Origin: DAIPHL01 sp036771375
GTDB lineage: Bacteria; Synergistota; Synergistia; Synergistales; Synergistaceae
Assembly: GCA_036771375.1 (NCBI GenBank)
Contig: DAIPHL010000020.1
Span: forward strand, 1 to 21,789
Direction: 5' to 3'
DNA: 21,789 nucleotides
Part shown: positions 15,458 through 21,789 of the stretch, piece after piece
Layout: each line of letters opens with the position of its first letter
Numbering within the stretch: the first letter of the stretch is position 1
The notes under the pieces: model-generated
The model's database searches: none
Told to the model about the DNA's origin: nothing
The model's input: the letters and a program-made list of their open reading frames with translations, nothing else
Position numbers and translations under genes: made by a program

Positions 15458-15820
15458 TCAAGAAAGCGCCTTGCCCAACGCCTCCAGTACTCGATCGGGT
15501 TGGAAGGGCTTGACGATGAAATCGGCGGCTCCCGAACGGATGGCTTCGATGACCATCGCCTGCTGCCCCATGGCGCTCACCATGACAATCTTCGCACCCG
15601 GGTCCGCGGCTTTGATCTCCTTGACAGCAGCGATTCCATCCATCTCCGGCATAGTGATGTCCATGGTGACGACGTCGGGCTTGAGCTCGTTATACATCTG
15701 CACGGCAACTTTGCCGTTATCGGCTTCTCCGACAACGTCAAACCCGTTTTTTGCCAAAATGTCGCGAAGCATCATTCTCATAAAAGCTGCATCGTCAACG
15801 ATCAAAACCTTTGTACCCAT
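15458..15820 (-). CDS. cheY: Chemotaxis response regulator CheY
   Basis: 120-residue stand-alone receiver domain. The acidic pair is Asp9/Asp10, the phosphoacceptor Asp54 lies in VTMDITMPEMDG, and Ser82 (VMVSAMG) and Lys104 (IVKPF) complete the active site. There is no output domain. Phospho-CheY would bind FliM/FliY to change motor direction. GAGGAGGG lies nine bases before the ATG. It sits between fliY and fliO, as in Bacillus and related operons, and has its own likely promoter in the 68-base gap upstream. Confidence 0.95.
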   Translation of the reverse strand: MGTKVLIVDDAAFMRMMLRDILAKNGFDVVGEADNGKVAVQMYNELKPDVVTMDITMPEMDGIAAVKEIKAADPGAKIVMVSAMGQQAMVIEAIRSGAADFIVKPFQPDRVLEALGKALS

Positions 15821-15866
15821 CTCTCTATGCCCTCCTCAGATACTTTTAAATCCGCTTTGTCGTCTT

Positions 15867-15875
15867 ATTATAGCA
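15867..15875 (-). promoter_or_regulatory. Extended -10 promoter ahead of cheY
   Basis: The minus strand reads TGCTATAAT, a perfect extended -10 element (TGnTATAAT), in the gap between fliY and cheY. The -35 region is weak, which extended -10 promoters tolerate. It would start transcription near 15860 and supply extra cheY-fliO-P-Q-R-flhB mRNA within the long operon. Confidence 0.55.
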
Positions 15876-15888
15876 GCAAAACGTTGGG

Positions 15889-17034
15889 TTAAACACCCAT
15901 GGAGCGAATTCTTTCCGCCTTGCTGACAACTTCCGTGATCCTGATGCCGAAACTTTCGTCGATCACGACGACCTCGCCTCTTGCGATCAGCTTGCCGTTC
16001 ACAAGAACGTCGACAGGCTCACCCGCCATCTTGTTCAATTCTACCACCGAACCCGGACCGAGGGAAAGAACCTCCCCGATGGTCTTACGAGTACGACCCA
16101 ATTCTACCGTAACTCGAACCGGTATGTCGACTATCAAATCGATATTCGCAAGAGAACCGGTAAATTCGGCACCGTCAAGCTGTGCGAACTCCACGGGCTT
16201 TACATCCACGGGAGGACTTTGCGGACGCGGAGGAAGCGACACCGAGATCCCGGAAACCGTCGACTGCGGTTGTTCGGAAACGGTCGGAGCGACCGGTTTT
16301 TCGGCTTGTTTTTGCACAGGGTGGGCTTGAGGTTGGGGTTGGGGTTGGGGTGCTTCTTCTTCGGGGGCCATCGCTGCACCGATCATGGCTGCGATCTGTT
16401 TTGCGTTCTCAAGCGGCAGAACCATGTTCAGCGCAAACGGTTCCACTCCCTCTATGGACAGATCGATCTTCGCCGTCCAGATCTTGGCGTCCCCCGACTC
16501 CGAGGTAAAAGGAATCCAAGCAGAGAGCTCCTCCAGCGCGGATGTGGAGGACTCGGCGGCCAGCCTTGTCCCTCCCATCAGACCGCTCAAGTTCGTCAAG
16601 GCGGAACCGACGAGTTGGCTCAAACCCTCCTGGGCTGCCGAAAGATAGAGGTCATTTGCCTCTTCGGGCAACTCCCTGGCGTCGCCTCCCATCATGAGAT
16701 CGGCGAGCGCGAGCGCACCTTTCTCGCTTGTCAGAAGCTGTGCCGGAGCCGAGTCCAACCCATCGAGAAGCATGGAGTACACAAAGACTTTGCTGCCTTC
16801 AATCTTGGCGGCCATGTCGCTCTGGGAAAATTCATTCTGACCGGAGACATCGGCGGAGACGTCCCGTCCCGCCAACATGCCAATGACATTGTTGGCGGCA
16901 ACCGCCACGATCCCGGCAAACTCGGACAGAACGGACTTTTCGTCCGCGGAGAGCAAAGAGGACTCCTCTTCACCCGAAGGCCCCCCGGAGAGGAGAGCGT
17001 CTATTTCCTCCTGGTTGAGAAACTCGTCCGCCAT
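15889..17034 (-). CDS. fliY: Flagellar motor switch protein FliY (CheC-like plus FliN domain)
   Basis: 381 residues. The N-terminal peptide FLNQEEIDALLSGG (5-18) resembles the CheY-binding peptide of FliM. Residues about 30-220 form a CheC/CheX-like domain. A Pro/Gln-rich linker (about 227-275) leads to a C-terminal FliN domain (about 295-378; VTVELGRTRKTIGEVLSLGP, VLVNGKLIARGEVVVIDE). FliY forms the lower C ring and in other bacteria dephosphorylates CheY. Here both CheC-type active motifs lack the catalytic Asn: Ser34-x3-Glu38-x2-Gly41 and Ser132-x3-Glu136-x2-Ser139. It begins two bases after the fliM stop. Confidence 0.93.
   Translation of the reverse strand: MADEFLNQEEIDALLSGGPSGEEESSLLSADEKSVLSEFAGIVAVAANNVIGMLAGRDVSADVSGQNEFSQSDMAAKIEGSKVFVYSMLLDGLDSAPAQLLTSEKGALALADLMMGGDARELPEEANDLYLSAAQEGLSQLVGSALTNLSGLMGGTRLAAESSTSALEELSAWIPFTSESGDAKIWTAKIDLSIEGVEPFALNMVLPLENAKQIAAMIGAAMAPEEEAPQPQPQPQAHPVQKQAEKPVAPTVSEQPQSTVSGISVSLPPRPQSPPVDVKPVEFAQLDGAEFTGSLANIDLIVDIPVRVTVELGRTRKTIGEVLSLGPGSVVELNKMAGEPVDVLVNGKLIARGEVVVIDESFGIRITEVVSKAERIRSMGV
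16331..16350 (+). repeat. Telomere-like GGTTGG/TTGGGG tandem repeat inside fliY
   Basis: Three perfect GGTTGG units plus GG on the plus strand encode the Pro-Gln repeat (about residues 229-236) of the FliY linker. The strand has three runs of four G and one of two, separated by TT, so it could form a G-quadruplex on the template strand. Repeat number could also change by slippage without shifting the frame. Confidence 0.85.
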
Positions 17035-17036
17035 CG

Positions 17037-18041
17037 CTATTCCTCCTCTCCCTGAGAGAGTTCTTCTCTGAGTACTTCCGTCACCTGCGCCGCGTATTTC
17101 TTGTTATGCAAACCCGGCGTACAATGGAATTTCACCCTGTTGCCGACTCGAAGTCCAAGCTCGTCCTTGACCGTCCCGTCGAGCCGTATCACGTCGCCCG
17201 CTTGCATTTGAATGACATCCCCAAGCGTGACGACGCTGTGTCCGAGCTCGAGGGCAAGGGGAACGGATACCTCGTTGAGCCTCCTTGTAAGAGCCTCCTG
17301 CACTCCTTCGGAACTCTTGCGCGCGGTCGAGGAGAACCACTGTTGCGAGCTGAGCTTGTCTATAAGCGGTTCTATGACAAAATATGGGATACAGAAATTC
17401 ATGATCCCCTGAATTTCACCGACTTGAATCTTCATCGTCACGAGAAGGACCATATCGGAGGCCGGACAAACCTGGACGAAGAAAGGATTGCTCTCCATCG
17501 TCTCGAAACGGAAGCGAATATCCACGACCGTGCTCCAGCTCTCCTCCAAGTGCTCCAGCATTTTCATCATCACTCGTTCCACCACGGTGCGTTCGATGTC
17601 GGTAAGGTCCCGCGGCTTGCGGATGGGTTCGCCCTTGCCACCGAGAAGGCGGTCGATGATCGTGAAGGTAAGGTGACTGTTCAGCTCGAAGATCGCGTTT
17701 CCACTGAGAGGATACATCTCCAGAATACCGATCACTGTCGGCTGGACCAAGGAGTGGATAAACTCGTCGTAGGCCAGCTGATCGACGGCAACCACTTCGA
17801 CCGACACCATGGAGCGGACCATCGTGGAAAGCGTCGTCGTAAGAGAGCGGGAGAAAGACTCGTGAATCATCTGTATCGCTCGCATCTGATCCTTGCTGAA
17901 TTTATCCGGCCGTCTGAAGTCGTACTTCTTGAGCGGTTTTTCCTCCGTCTCCTGTATGCTGGCGATCTTGTCGTCGCCACTGGATATGGCCTGGAGCAAG
18001 GAATCTATTTCGTTTTGTGACATTACCTCCGGCGGAACCAT
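17037..18041 (-). CDS. fliM: Flagellar motor switch protein FliM
   Basis: 334 residues, the usual length. The N-terminal CheY-binding peptide is MSQNEIDSLLQAIS (7-20). The middle domain starts at YDFRRPDKFSKDQMRAIQMI (about 40-59) and contains the GGKG loop (LLGGKGEPI) characteristic of FliM. The C-terminal SpoA/FliN-like domain (about 250-325) includes LGDVIQMQAGDVIRLDG. The ATG at 18041 has GGGGGAG about eight bases upstream, whereas the second ATG lies too close to its GGAGGT. Located 24 bases after fliL. Confidence 0.97.
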   Translation of the reverse strand: MVPPEVMSQNEIDSLLQAISSGDDKIASIQETEEKPLKKYDFRRPDKFSKDQMRAIQMIHESFSRSLTTTLSTMVRSMVSVEVVAVDQLAYDEFIHSLVQPTVIGILEMYPLSGNAIFELNSHLTFTIIDRLLGGKGEPIRKPRDLTDIERTVVERVMMKMLEHLEESWSTVVDIRFRFETMESNPFFVQVCPASDMVLLVTMKIQVGEIQGIMNFCIPYFVIEPLIDKLSSQQWFSSTARKSSEGVQEALTRRLNEVSVPLALELGHSVVTLGDVIQMQAGDVIRLDGTVKDELGLRVGNRVKFHCTPGLHNKKYAAQVTEVLREELSQGEEE

Positions 18042-18065
18042 TCGAAATCTCCCCCTCTTGCCAGG

Positions 18066-18521
18066 CTATTGGACCATGTATTCGTCGAAGAGCACCTTGT
18101 TGACGGAAACCTTTCCCTCGACCCGCGGCAGTATCGCGTTCAGACGCGTTCTCAGATCCTGTTTGAGCTTTTCCATTCCCTCGGCGTGACGGATATTGTC
18201 GTATCGTTGATCCTTCAGCGTTTTCATGACCTCGTCCTTCATCATGACGAGCCACCCCGGATCGGTAAGACGTTCCACAACCTTCTGGCTTGCGAGCTCC
18301 GCTGTCGCCTTCAGTTTCACGACATGAACGTCCTGGTCGGCGAGAGTCGACGTGAACTGTCCCAGGTCGAGCATCGGCCCCGGGTCCGGAACCTGAATCT
18401 CGCCCGTGACAGGATCACCCTTGAAAAGCTTCATGCCGACATAGGCCCCGCCGCCAAGTCCCACGATCAGGACAAGCACGCCGACGATTACAACGATCAG
18501 AGTTTTTTTAGCGATTGCCAT
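18066..18521 (-). CDS. fliL: Flagellar basal body-associated protein FliL
   Basis: 151 residues with one N-terminal membrane anchor (about 7-32) and a periplasmic domain. The pattern LGQFTSTLADQDVHVVKLKATAEL (split here by eye at about 53-76), a basic helix region and the C-terminal KVLFDEYMVQ are typical of FliL. FliL surrounds the stator and supports torque. AGGAGG lies about nine bases before the ATG. It follows motB by 41 bases, fitting its link to the stator. Confidence 0.93.
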   Translation of the reverse strand: MAIAKKTLIVVIVGVLVLIVGLGGGAYVGMKLFKGDPVTGEIQVPDPGPMLDLGQFTSTLADQDVHVVKLKATAELASQKVVERLTDPGWLVMMKDEVMKTLKDQRYDNIRHAEGMEKLKQDLRTRLNAILPRVEGKVSVNKVLFDEYMVQ

Positions 18522-18562
18522 ACGGAACTGCCTCCTTGCGTCGTCCGATTGTTATTCCCGTC

Positions 18563-19303
18563 TCAGCGGACACTGTGAAGCGACAACACCACGACGTCGA
18601 CTCTCCGGTTCAACGTTTTGTGCTCCGGCGAGTCGTTTGGGACAAGAGGAGAGCTCGAACCAAGCCCCACGGCCCTCAGGCGAGAGCTTTTTATACCCAG
18701 CGCTCCGTTGAGATACGAAGTCACAGCCGCGGCCCTCGCCGCGGAAAGTCCCCAGTTATCCTCATAAAGGCTGCCCACCGGTTGATCCGAGTCGGTGTGT
18801 CCTTCCACCGCCAGCTTGTTCGGTATTTTATCCAGTATCTTTCCTATTTTGTAGAGGATTCTGAGCGCCTCCGGATGAATCCTGGCCGAGGAGGGCGCAA
18901 AGAGAATCTGCTCCGAAAACGAGATGACGATGCCCCTTTCATTTCGTTCTACTTTTATTTCGTCATTCAAATGCTCGCTCTTTATAGCTTGATCCACCAA
19001 AGCCAGAACCCGTTGAAAGGTCTGTGTCTCTTTGGAATCGGTCTGTTTTTTCACATCACCCTGCCCTTCGCTGACGGAACCGGCCTCCATCACCTGGGTC
19101 GGCATCGCCGTCTTACCGCCCGACTGGATGTTGAAAGCCATCTGCATGGACTGGGCCATCATCTCGAATTTCTTGGCGTCAAGGGTGGAAAAGGAGTACA
19201 AAAGCACAAAAAAACAGAGTATCAACGTGACCATGTCTCCGTAGGTGGCCATGAAAAGCGGCGCTCCCGGCGAACCGGCCTCCTGTTTTTTCTTACGCGC
19301 CAT
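18563..19303 (-). CDS. motB: Flagellar stator protein MotB
   Basis: 246 residues: a short basic N-terminus, one membrane helix and a periplasmic OmpA-type peptidoglycan-binding domain (about 125-246) with VEGHTDSDQPVGSLYEDNW and SAARAAAVTSYL. The ion-binding residue is Asp23 in MATYGDMVTLILCFF. The Cys seven residues later (Cys30) matches the Asp24/Cys31 spacing of the Na+-type PomB as I recall it. ATG at 19303; the ribosome site (GGGCGGG) is weak, so translation may be coupled to motA, 18 bases upstream. Confidence 0.95.
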   Translation of the reverse strand: MARKKKQEAGSPGAPLFMATYGDMVTLILCFFVLLYSFSTLDAKKFEMMAQSMQMAFNIQSGGKTAMPTQVMEAGSVSEGQGDVKKQTDSKETQTFQRVLALVDQAIKSEHLNDEIKVERNERGIVISFSEQILFAPSSARIHPEALRILYKIGKILDKIPNKLAVEGHTDSDQPVGSLYEDNWGLSAARAAAVTSYLNGALGIKSSRLRAVGLGSSSPLVPNDSPEHKTLNRRVDVVVLSLHSVR

Positions 19304-19321
19304 CGTGCAAACCCGCCCTTC

Positions 19322-20101
19322 TTACCCCTTATCCTTCCCCTCGTCGAGCTGAACGCGCATCTTCGGAGGCAGGAAGACCTTGAGCTTCTCCTCCACGATC
19401 CGAGGGTTGTCGCCGGCCTGTATGGAGAGAATTCCCTCGACCATGAGCTCCCGCGCAAGGACCTCCCGCCCCGAGTTCTGGCTCAGCTTTTTGCCGATCG
19501 GAATGGCCATGAGGTTCGCAATGCAGGAACCATAGAAGGTCGTGATCAAGGCCACCGCCATACCCGGCCCCAGGGAAGCAGGGTCGTTCAGATTGCCGAG
19601 CATGCGTATCAGACCGATCAGCGTACCGATCATGCCGAACGCGGGAGCGAGCTCCGAAAGACTGTCGAAATATCCCTTGTTGGCAGAGTGCCGTTCCTCC
19701 AAAAGCCCGATCTCCGTGTCCAGGATGGATTTGACGAGCTCCGGGTCCGTGCCGTCGACGACGAGCTGGATGGATTTGCGCATGAACTCGTCATCCAGTT
19801 GCCCGGCGTCCTCTTCAAGCGCCAATAAACCCTCTCTGCGCGCCTTTTCGGCGAAGCTGACCAATGTTTGAATCAGGCCGATCATGTCGATCTGTTCGGT
19901 GACAAACGCCGATTTCACGATTTTGGGAAGGTTTTTCGACCGTTCGAGCGGATTTGCGAGGATCGTGGCACCGAAGGTACCACCGATGACGATCAGCACG
20001 GACGGGATATCCACGTACGCCATAATGTCGCCGCCGGACGCCATACCCCAAACAACCATGATCACCGCAAGCGCAAAACCTACCACCGACGCTAAATCCA
20101 C
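19322..20101 (-). CDS. motA: Flagellar stator protein MotA
   Basis: 259 residues with four membrane helices and a cytoplasmic loop (about 55-145) that drives FliG. YVDIPSVLIVIGGTFGATI (about 29-47) and PAFGMIGTLIGLIRMLGNL (about 153-171) are family signatures. Thr160 and Thr187/Thr188 (ITTFYG) match PomA Thr158 and Thr185/Thr186, which line the Na+ path. GTG start at 20101, with GAGGTGA about seven bases upstream. Forms the A5B2 stator with MotB. Confidence 0.96.
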   Translation of the reverse strand: MDLASVVGFALAVIMVVWGMASGGDIMAYVDIPSVLIVIGGTFGATILANPLERSKNLPKIVKSAFVTEQIDMIGLIQTLVSFAEKARREGLLALEEDAGQLDDEFMRKSIQLVVDGTDPELVKSILDTEIGLLEERHSANKGYFDSLSELAPAFGMIGTLIGLIRMLGNLNDPASLGPGMAVALITTFYGSCIANLMAIPIGKKLSQNSGREVLARELMVEGILSIQAGDNPRIVEEKLKVFLPPKMRVQLDEGKDKG

Positions 20102-20145
20102 TCACCCATCACCTCATCCGGTTACCGTGAAATAATAAAGGGCTC

Positions 20146-20173
20146 AAAAAATCGATTCGACCCGAAACGGGTC
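20146..20173 (-). terminator. Possible weak terminator or attenuator between flbD and motA
   Basis: On the minus strand the hairpin GACCCG-TTT-CGGGTC (20173-20159) begins at the flbD stop codon and is followed, after seven bases, by T6 (20151-20146). The stem is short and the T-run is displaced, so termination is probably partial. Confidence 0.4.
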
Positions 20174-20372
20174 ACCGCGTTTCCGCGCTTTGTCCGGTGC
20201 AATTTCTCCTGAAAGACTCGATCATCGAGATGACTTCGGGCACAGACTCCCTCACCACGTACTTATGACCGTTAAGCATCGTGATGACCGTATCCGGCGT
20301 CTCTTCGAGCGTCTCTATCTGATCGGAGTTGAGGGCGAACTTCTCCCCTTTTATCTTGGTGAGCTCTATCAT
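20172..20372 (-). CDS. flbD: FlbD/SwrD family flagellar protein
   Basis: 66 residues, the family's usual size. IELTKIKGEKFALNSDQIE (2-20), then TVITMLNGHKYVVRESVPEV (28-47) are the FlbD/SwrD signature. In Bacillus the homologue raises motor torque through the stator; its position directly before motA agrees with such a role. AAGGGAG lies about ten bases before the ATG. A TATAAT box upstream suggests separate expression from flgE. Confidence 0.93.
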   Translation of the reverse strand: MIELTKIKGEKFALNSDQIETLEETPDTVITMLNGHKYVVRESVPEVISMIESFRRNCTGQSAETR

Positions 20373-20413
20373 CAGGGCAGCGCTCCCTTCGAGAATACGC
20401 GACAGACAAGCTG

Positions 20414-20419
20414 ATTATA
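20414..20419 (-). promoter_or_regulatory. Candidate -10 box upstream of flbD-motAB
   Basis: A perfect TATAAT on the minus strand lies 41 bases before the flbD start, in the only sizeable gap (115 bases) between flgE and flbD. No convincing -35 lies at 16-18 bases; TTGGGT is present but at 14. I treat it as a tentative promoter for the stator and switch genes. Confidence 0.4.
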
Positions 20420-20437
20420 ATACATAACTTCGCACCC

Positions 20438-20481
20438 AAGGGGACGAAGGATGGCGTTTGCTTTCCGTCCTCCATCCCCTT
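20438..20481. terminator. Hairpin after flgE
   Basis: Arms of 17 bases (20438-20454 and 20465-20481) pair with 14 Watson-Crick matches, two G.T pairs and one mismatch around a 10-base loop. It starts seven bases after the flgE stop. On the minus strand there is no T-run after it, so it may stabilise flgE mRNA or stop transcription only partly. On the plus strand it is followed by T5 but has no gene to terminate. Confidence 0.5.
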
Positions 20482-20487
20482 GACTTT

Positions 20488-21789
20488 TTAGCGCTTCATG
20501 TTGATGAGCTCTTCGAGCACCTGATCCGAAGTCGTGACGACCCTCGTGTTCGCCTGGAAACCTCTTTGCGCCTTGATCAAGTTGACGAATTCCTCGGAGA
20601 GATCGACATTGGACATCTCAATCGTGCTCCCTTCGATCGTACCGGCGCCCCCCGTCCTCGGAGGGCCTATTTGCGCGATACCCGAATTCGAAGATTCGGC
20701 GAAGCAAGTCTCTCCGACCTTCGTAAGGCCACCCGGGTTGGCAAACATGGCGAGCGCCACCTGTGCGATCGGAAGGTTTCTCCCGTTGCTGTAAATCCCC
20801 GTAATGATGCCGTCTCCGCCGACACTCCAATCGTTCAGTTCGCCCATGGCGTATCCGTCCTGAAAATATCCCTTCGTCGTGGACGGAGAACCGAACTGCG
20901 TGACGCCGTCAATCGGTTCTTTCTCGACGCCCAGGACTTTCTCGATCCTCTCCCCGAGAAAGTCGAGCGTGATCATGTTCGAGCTGTACACAGGTTTTCC
21001 ATCGGCATCCAAAATCGGTTTTCCTTCCGCCCCCACGACATTGAAATCGGCCACGACTTTCCCCGTCGCCACACTTTCGTACGCAGGGTCACCGATGATC
21101 TTTTCCACCACGCTCCAGTTGTAAACCGGCTGGGTGGTCTTCGTCGCCATCGGATCGGGCGTGGCCGGCGTCGGCTCGTAATAATAGGTTCTTTTCAATA
21201 GACCGTCATCCCCGAATACAAGCGTTCCCGCTCCCTCGCCGAAGGCCTCCAGAGGCTTCCCATCCTTGTCCAGGTAGCACGTATACCAGTCCCACTCGGC
21301 CTCGGCACCTTTGACGGGATCCGTCGAACCGGGACGATCGAGAACCTTCCGGAAATAGGTCGCCATCGTGTAGACGTTGCCGAGCGAGTCATAAACATCC
21401 ATCTTGGTCTCGTGGTCGTGCGACTTGATCATGCTCTCTCCGAACCTGTCGATCGTGGCTTGCGTCGTGGTCGAGTTGACGGAGGGGGAGAGTGCGGCCG
21501 AATCGTTGATGTTCGACCACTTGACTCCATTCCAGGTAAAAACGTTCTTGGCACCGCTCGTCTCGTCCATGACGTGGGTCACGGCGGCCATGGCGTTGGT
21601 GCTGTCCAGGACGTATATCGCCCCCGGCGCCGGCCTGCTGGCATACGCCGTTCCGGCAACCGCCGGGGTGGTCGCCGCAAGCCATGCAGTCCCGTCGGCG
21701 TTTGCCGTGTGGATGGTACCCGCTCCGGTCGTGTCTAAAAACGTCTCCCCGGGTTTCGACGGCGCGGGAGGAAGCGCCCCTCGCCGACC
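20488..21789 (-). CDS. flgE: Flagellar hook protein FlgE (5' end outside window)
   Basis: 433 codons of an open frame that runs off the right edge with no stop, so the true start is outside. KMDVYDSLGNVYTMATYF (mid-protein) is the hook-protein core motif. The C-terminus is canonical: GIITGIYSNGRNLPIAQVAL, ALAMFANPGGLTKVG and the helix SEEFVNLIKAQRGFQANTRV. A Thr/Ala/Pro-rich stretch near the edge and a large insert between the core motif and the C-terminus form the exposed variable domains. Two Cys are present (codons at 21279-21277 and 20706-20704). An ATG at 21591 lies inside the gene and is not the start. Confidence 0.93.
   Translation of the reverse strand, partial: GRRGALPPAPSKPGETFLDTTGAGTIHTANADGTAWLAATTPAVAGTAYASRPAPGAIYVLDSTNAMAAVTHVMDETSGAKNVFTWNGVKWSNINDSAALSPSVNSTTTQATIDRFGESMIKSHDHETKMDVYDSLGNVYTMATYFRKVLDRPGSTDPVKGAEAEWDWYTCYLDKDGKPLEAFGEGAGTLVFGDDGLLKRTYYYEPTPATPDPMATKTTQPVYNWSVVEKIIGDPAYESVATGKVVADFNVVGAEGKPILDADGKPVYSSNMITLDFLGERIEKVLGVEKEPIDGVTQFGSPSTTKGYFQDGYAMGELNDWSVGGDGIITGIYSNGRNLPIAQVALAMFANPGGLTKVGETCFAESSNSGIAQIGPPRTGGAGTIEGSTIEMSNVDLSEEFVNLIKAQRGFQANTRVVTTSDQVLEELINMKR

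Noticed and set aside
20704..21279. Two cysteines in FlgE as evidence of spirochaete-type lysinoalanine cross-linking
   Set aside because: The sequence context (TCY and TCF) does not resemble the cross-linking Cys-Asn site as I remember it in spirochaete hook proteins, and I cannot align them here.

Overview
The window looks like chromosomal DNA of a motile, anaerobic, Gram-negative-type bacterium, most likely of the phylum Synergistota. The reasons are a complete nine-gene V/A-type ATPase operon, a flagellar operon of the flgE-flbD-motAB-fliL-fliM-fliY-cheY-fliOPQR-flhB type, fairly high GC and frequent GTG/TTG starts. Spirochaetes or Bacillota with similar operons cannot be excluded from sequence alone. 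No insertion sequence, phage gene, CRISPR array or integration scar was seen; this is core-genome content.

Layout. (1) 1-1904, plus strand: a long hairpin, then modB and modC, the permease and ATPase of a molybdate/tungstate-type ABC importer; the binding-protein gene is presumably just off the left edge. (2) 1920-2445, plus strand: a Fur-family metalloregulator with its own good sigma-70-type promoter and a small palindrome over the -10 box. (3) 2446-2851: a 400-base stretch with one doubtful small membrane ORF and a strong terminator shared by the converging fur and tRNA transcripts. (4) 2852-2986, minus: tRNA-Arg(ACG) with encoded CCA and a near-consensus promoter. (5) 3003-11853, minus: the V-ATPase operon in canonical order G/H-I-K-E-C-F-A-B-D behind one clear promoter. 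(6) 11939-21789, minus: the flagellar hook/stator/switch/export operon, running from a 5'-truncated flgE at the right edge to flhB.

How they work together. The flagellar operon supplies the hook, the MotAB stator, FliL, the switch proteins FliM and FliY, the response regulator CheY and the export-gate proteins FliO, P, Q, R and FlhB. The ATPase operon next to it couples ATP to ion transport. The c-ring subunit K carries all five residues that bind Na+ in Enterococcus hirae NtpK, and MotA/MotB carry residues shared with the Na+-driven PomA/PomB stator, so the two adjacent operons may form one sodium circuit (inference).

The oddest details are substitutions at positions that are normally nearly invariant: FlhB has NPTQ instead of the autocleavage motif NPTH, and FliY has lost the catalytic Asn in both CheC-type ExxN motifs. 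I found no wholly new gene system. The findings concern these deviations, the sodium signature and several regulatory structures.
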